From assembly GCA_050181375.1 (NCBI GenBank), contig JBFXDF010000115.1, forward strand, positions 1-11,850: a stretch of 11,850 nucleotides of DNA. The letters are read 5' to 3'. The notes beneath the pieces are model-generated. The model was given only the letters and a program-made list of their open reading frames with translations. It was not told where the DNA came from and did no database searches. Below are positions 11,261-11,850 of this stretch, one piece after another. The DNA comes from DATARH01 sp050181375 (GTDB lineage: Bacteria > Pseudomonadota > Alphaproteobacteria > ATCC43930 > CGMCC-115725). Within the stretch, counting starts at the first letter, position 1. The number at the start of each line of letters is the position of its first letter. The translations under genes and the position numbers were made by a program.

Positions 11261-11850
11261 CGGCGCGCGCTGCGCAGCGATGCCGCCCGGTTGCGGGTCG
11301 CCTCCGCGCCCGCGGTGTCGCCGGCCTTGTGCTGCGCTTCCGCGATCCGCTCGAGGCCCAGCAGCTTGCTGAGGTCGTCGACGCGGCTGGCGGGAGCCGC
11401 GGCTGCCGCGACAAGCGTCTGCGCCTCTTCGAGCGCGGGATGCCGTACCTCGGCCCGCGTCGGTCCGCGCCCGCTGACGATCGTGTAGGTGCGCGAAAGG
11501 TTCACGCCGCGGGCCAGCCGCACGTAATTGGCGAGCGGGTGATCGCCATGCTTGGCCAGCACCTCGTCGAAGGCGGCCCGGCCGTTGGCCAGCGACTCCG
11601 ACTCCGAGCCGAGCAGCCAGAACAGCGCGCCCTGCTCCTCGCCCATCAGCAGCTCGGCAAGGTCCTGCTCCTTCGCGGTGGTCGGGTAGCGGACCCTCAC
11701 GGTGGTGACATTGGACATCACCGGCGACCCGTCCGGCGCCTGATAGATCGCGCGCAGCCTGTACATTCCGGGCTGGTCAAAATACAGCCCGCCCTTGCCA
11801 AAGCCGATATAGGCGCTCTCGGTGATCTTGTTGTCGCCTTCGAGCAGTTG
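11257..11850 (-). CDS. Unrecognised protein, C-terminal part (5' end beyond window)
   Basis: The frame is open from the window edge at 11850 to a TGA at 11257-11259, giving 197 residues. The first ~60 (GFGKGGLYFDQPGMYRLRAIY, then SNVTTVRVRYP) look like the end of an Ig-like or beta-sandwich domain. The next section (KEQDLAELLMGEEQGALFWLLGSES...AFDEVLAKHGDHPLANYVRLARGVNLSR) is helical, with TPR-like character. After a Val/Ala-rich linker there is a final helix-rich stretch (SRVDDLSKLLGLERIAEAQHKAGDTAGAEATRNRAASL), again TPR-like. The internal ATG at 11766 is not the start, because family-like sequence continues upstream of it. The N-terminus, and any signal peptide, are outside the window. The 4-nt overlap with the small secreted protein suggests joint function, perhaps in the envelope. 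I do not recognise the family. Confidence 0.6.
   Translation of the reverse strand, partial: QLLEGDNKITESAYIGFGKGGLYFDQPGMYRLRAIYQAPDGSPVMSNVTTVRVRYPTTAKEQDLAELLMGEEQGALFWLLGSESESLANGRAAFDEVLAKHGDHPLANYVRLARGVNLSRTYTIVSGRGPTRAEVRHPALEEAQTLVAAAAAPASRVDDLSKLLGLERIAEAQHKAGDTAGAEATRNRAASLRSARR

Noticed and set aside
1..11850. CRISPR array, toxin-antitoxin pair, phage or defence genes
   Set aside because: No regularly spaced repeats, no small paired toxin-like genes and no transposase, integrase or nuclease signature on either strand.

Overview
The window is GC-rich, gene-dense chromosomal DNA, most likely from an alphaproteobacterium, possibly Rhodospirillales-like. The main evidence is one block of co-oriented genes: ubiquinol-cytochrome c chaperone, DUF177/YceD, rpmF, plsX, fabH, IHF-alpha and a small MerR-type regulator, with a bamE/omlA lipoprotein divergent at its head. 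That order is typical of alphaproteobacteria. Palindromic intergenic elements of the kind scattered through such genomes fit the same picture. I see no CRISPR array, transposase, integrase, phage gene or defence locus. The window reads mainly as core metabolism and housekeeping.

Layout. Positions 1-237 hold the C-terminal end of a zinc-type alcohol dehydrogenase/quinone reductase-like protein (+). Then come a Prx5-like peroxiredoxin (347-832, +) and a PanE-family ketopantoate reductase (934-1857, +), each preceded by a different palindromic repeat. A carboxymuconolactone decarboxylase/AhpD-like gene (1909-2469, -) converges on them across a hairpin. After a gene-free stretch come thioredoxin (2781-3101, -), a long hairpin element (3258-3306), a polysaccharide deacetylase (3305-4207, -) and tRNA-Pro(GGG) (4267-4343, -).

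The conserved block occupies 4441-8995 on the minus strand. Transcription runs from the bc1-complex chaperone through DUF177 (4-nt overlap), rpmF, plsX and fabH (4-nt overlap) to ihfA and the MerR-like gene. It links respiratory complex assembly, ribosome assembly, initiation of fatty acid and phospholipid synthesis, and nucleoid or transcription control. bamE (9122-9619, +) is divergent and converges on a second, longer PanE-family reductase (9669-10730, -). At the right edge are a small predicted secreted protein (10868-11260, -) and the C-terminal part of an unrecognised protein (11257 to the window end, -). These two overlap by 4 nt and appear translationally coupled.

Regulatory signals that can be argued from sequence are sigma70-like promoters before bamE, rpmF, trxA and tRNA-Pro, a weaker one before ihfA, and hairpins between convergent genes. 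The most unusual points are a possible ATT start for bamE, an rpmF leader with a distant Shine-Dalgarno and an intervening hairpin, four unlike palindromic elements, and the uncharacterised gene pair at the right edge. I found no convincing new multi-gene system.
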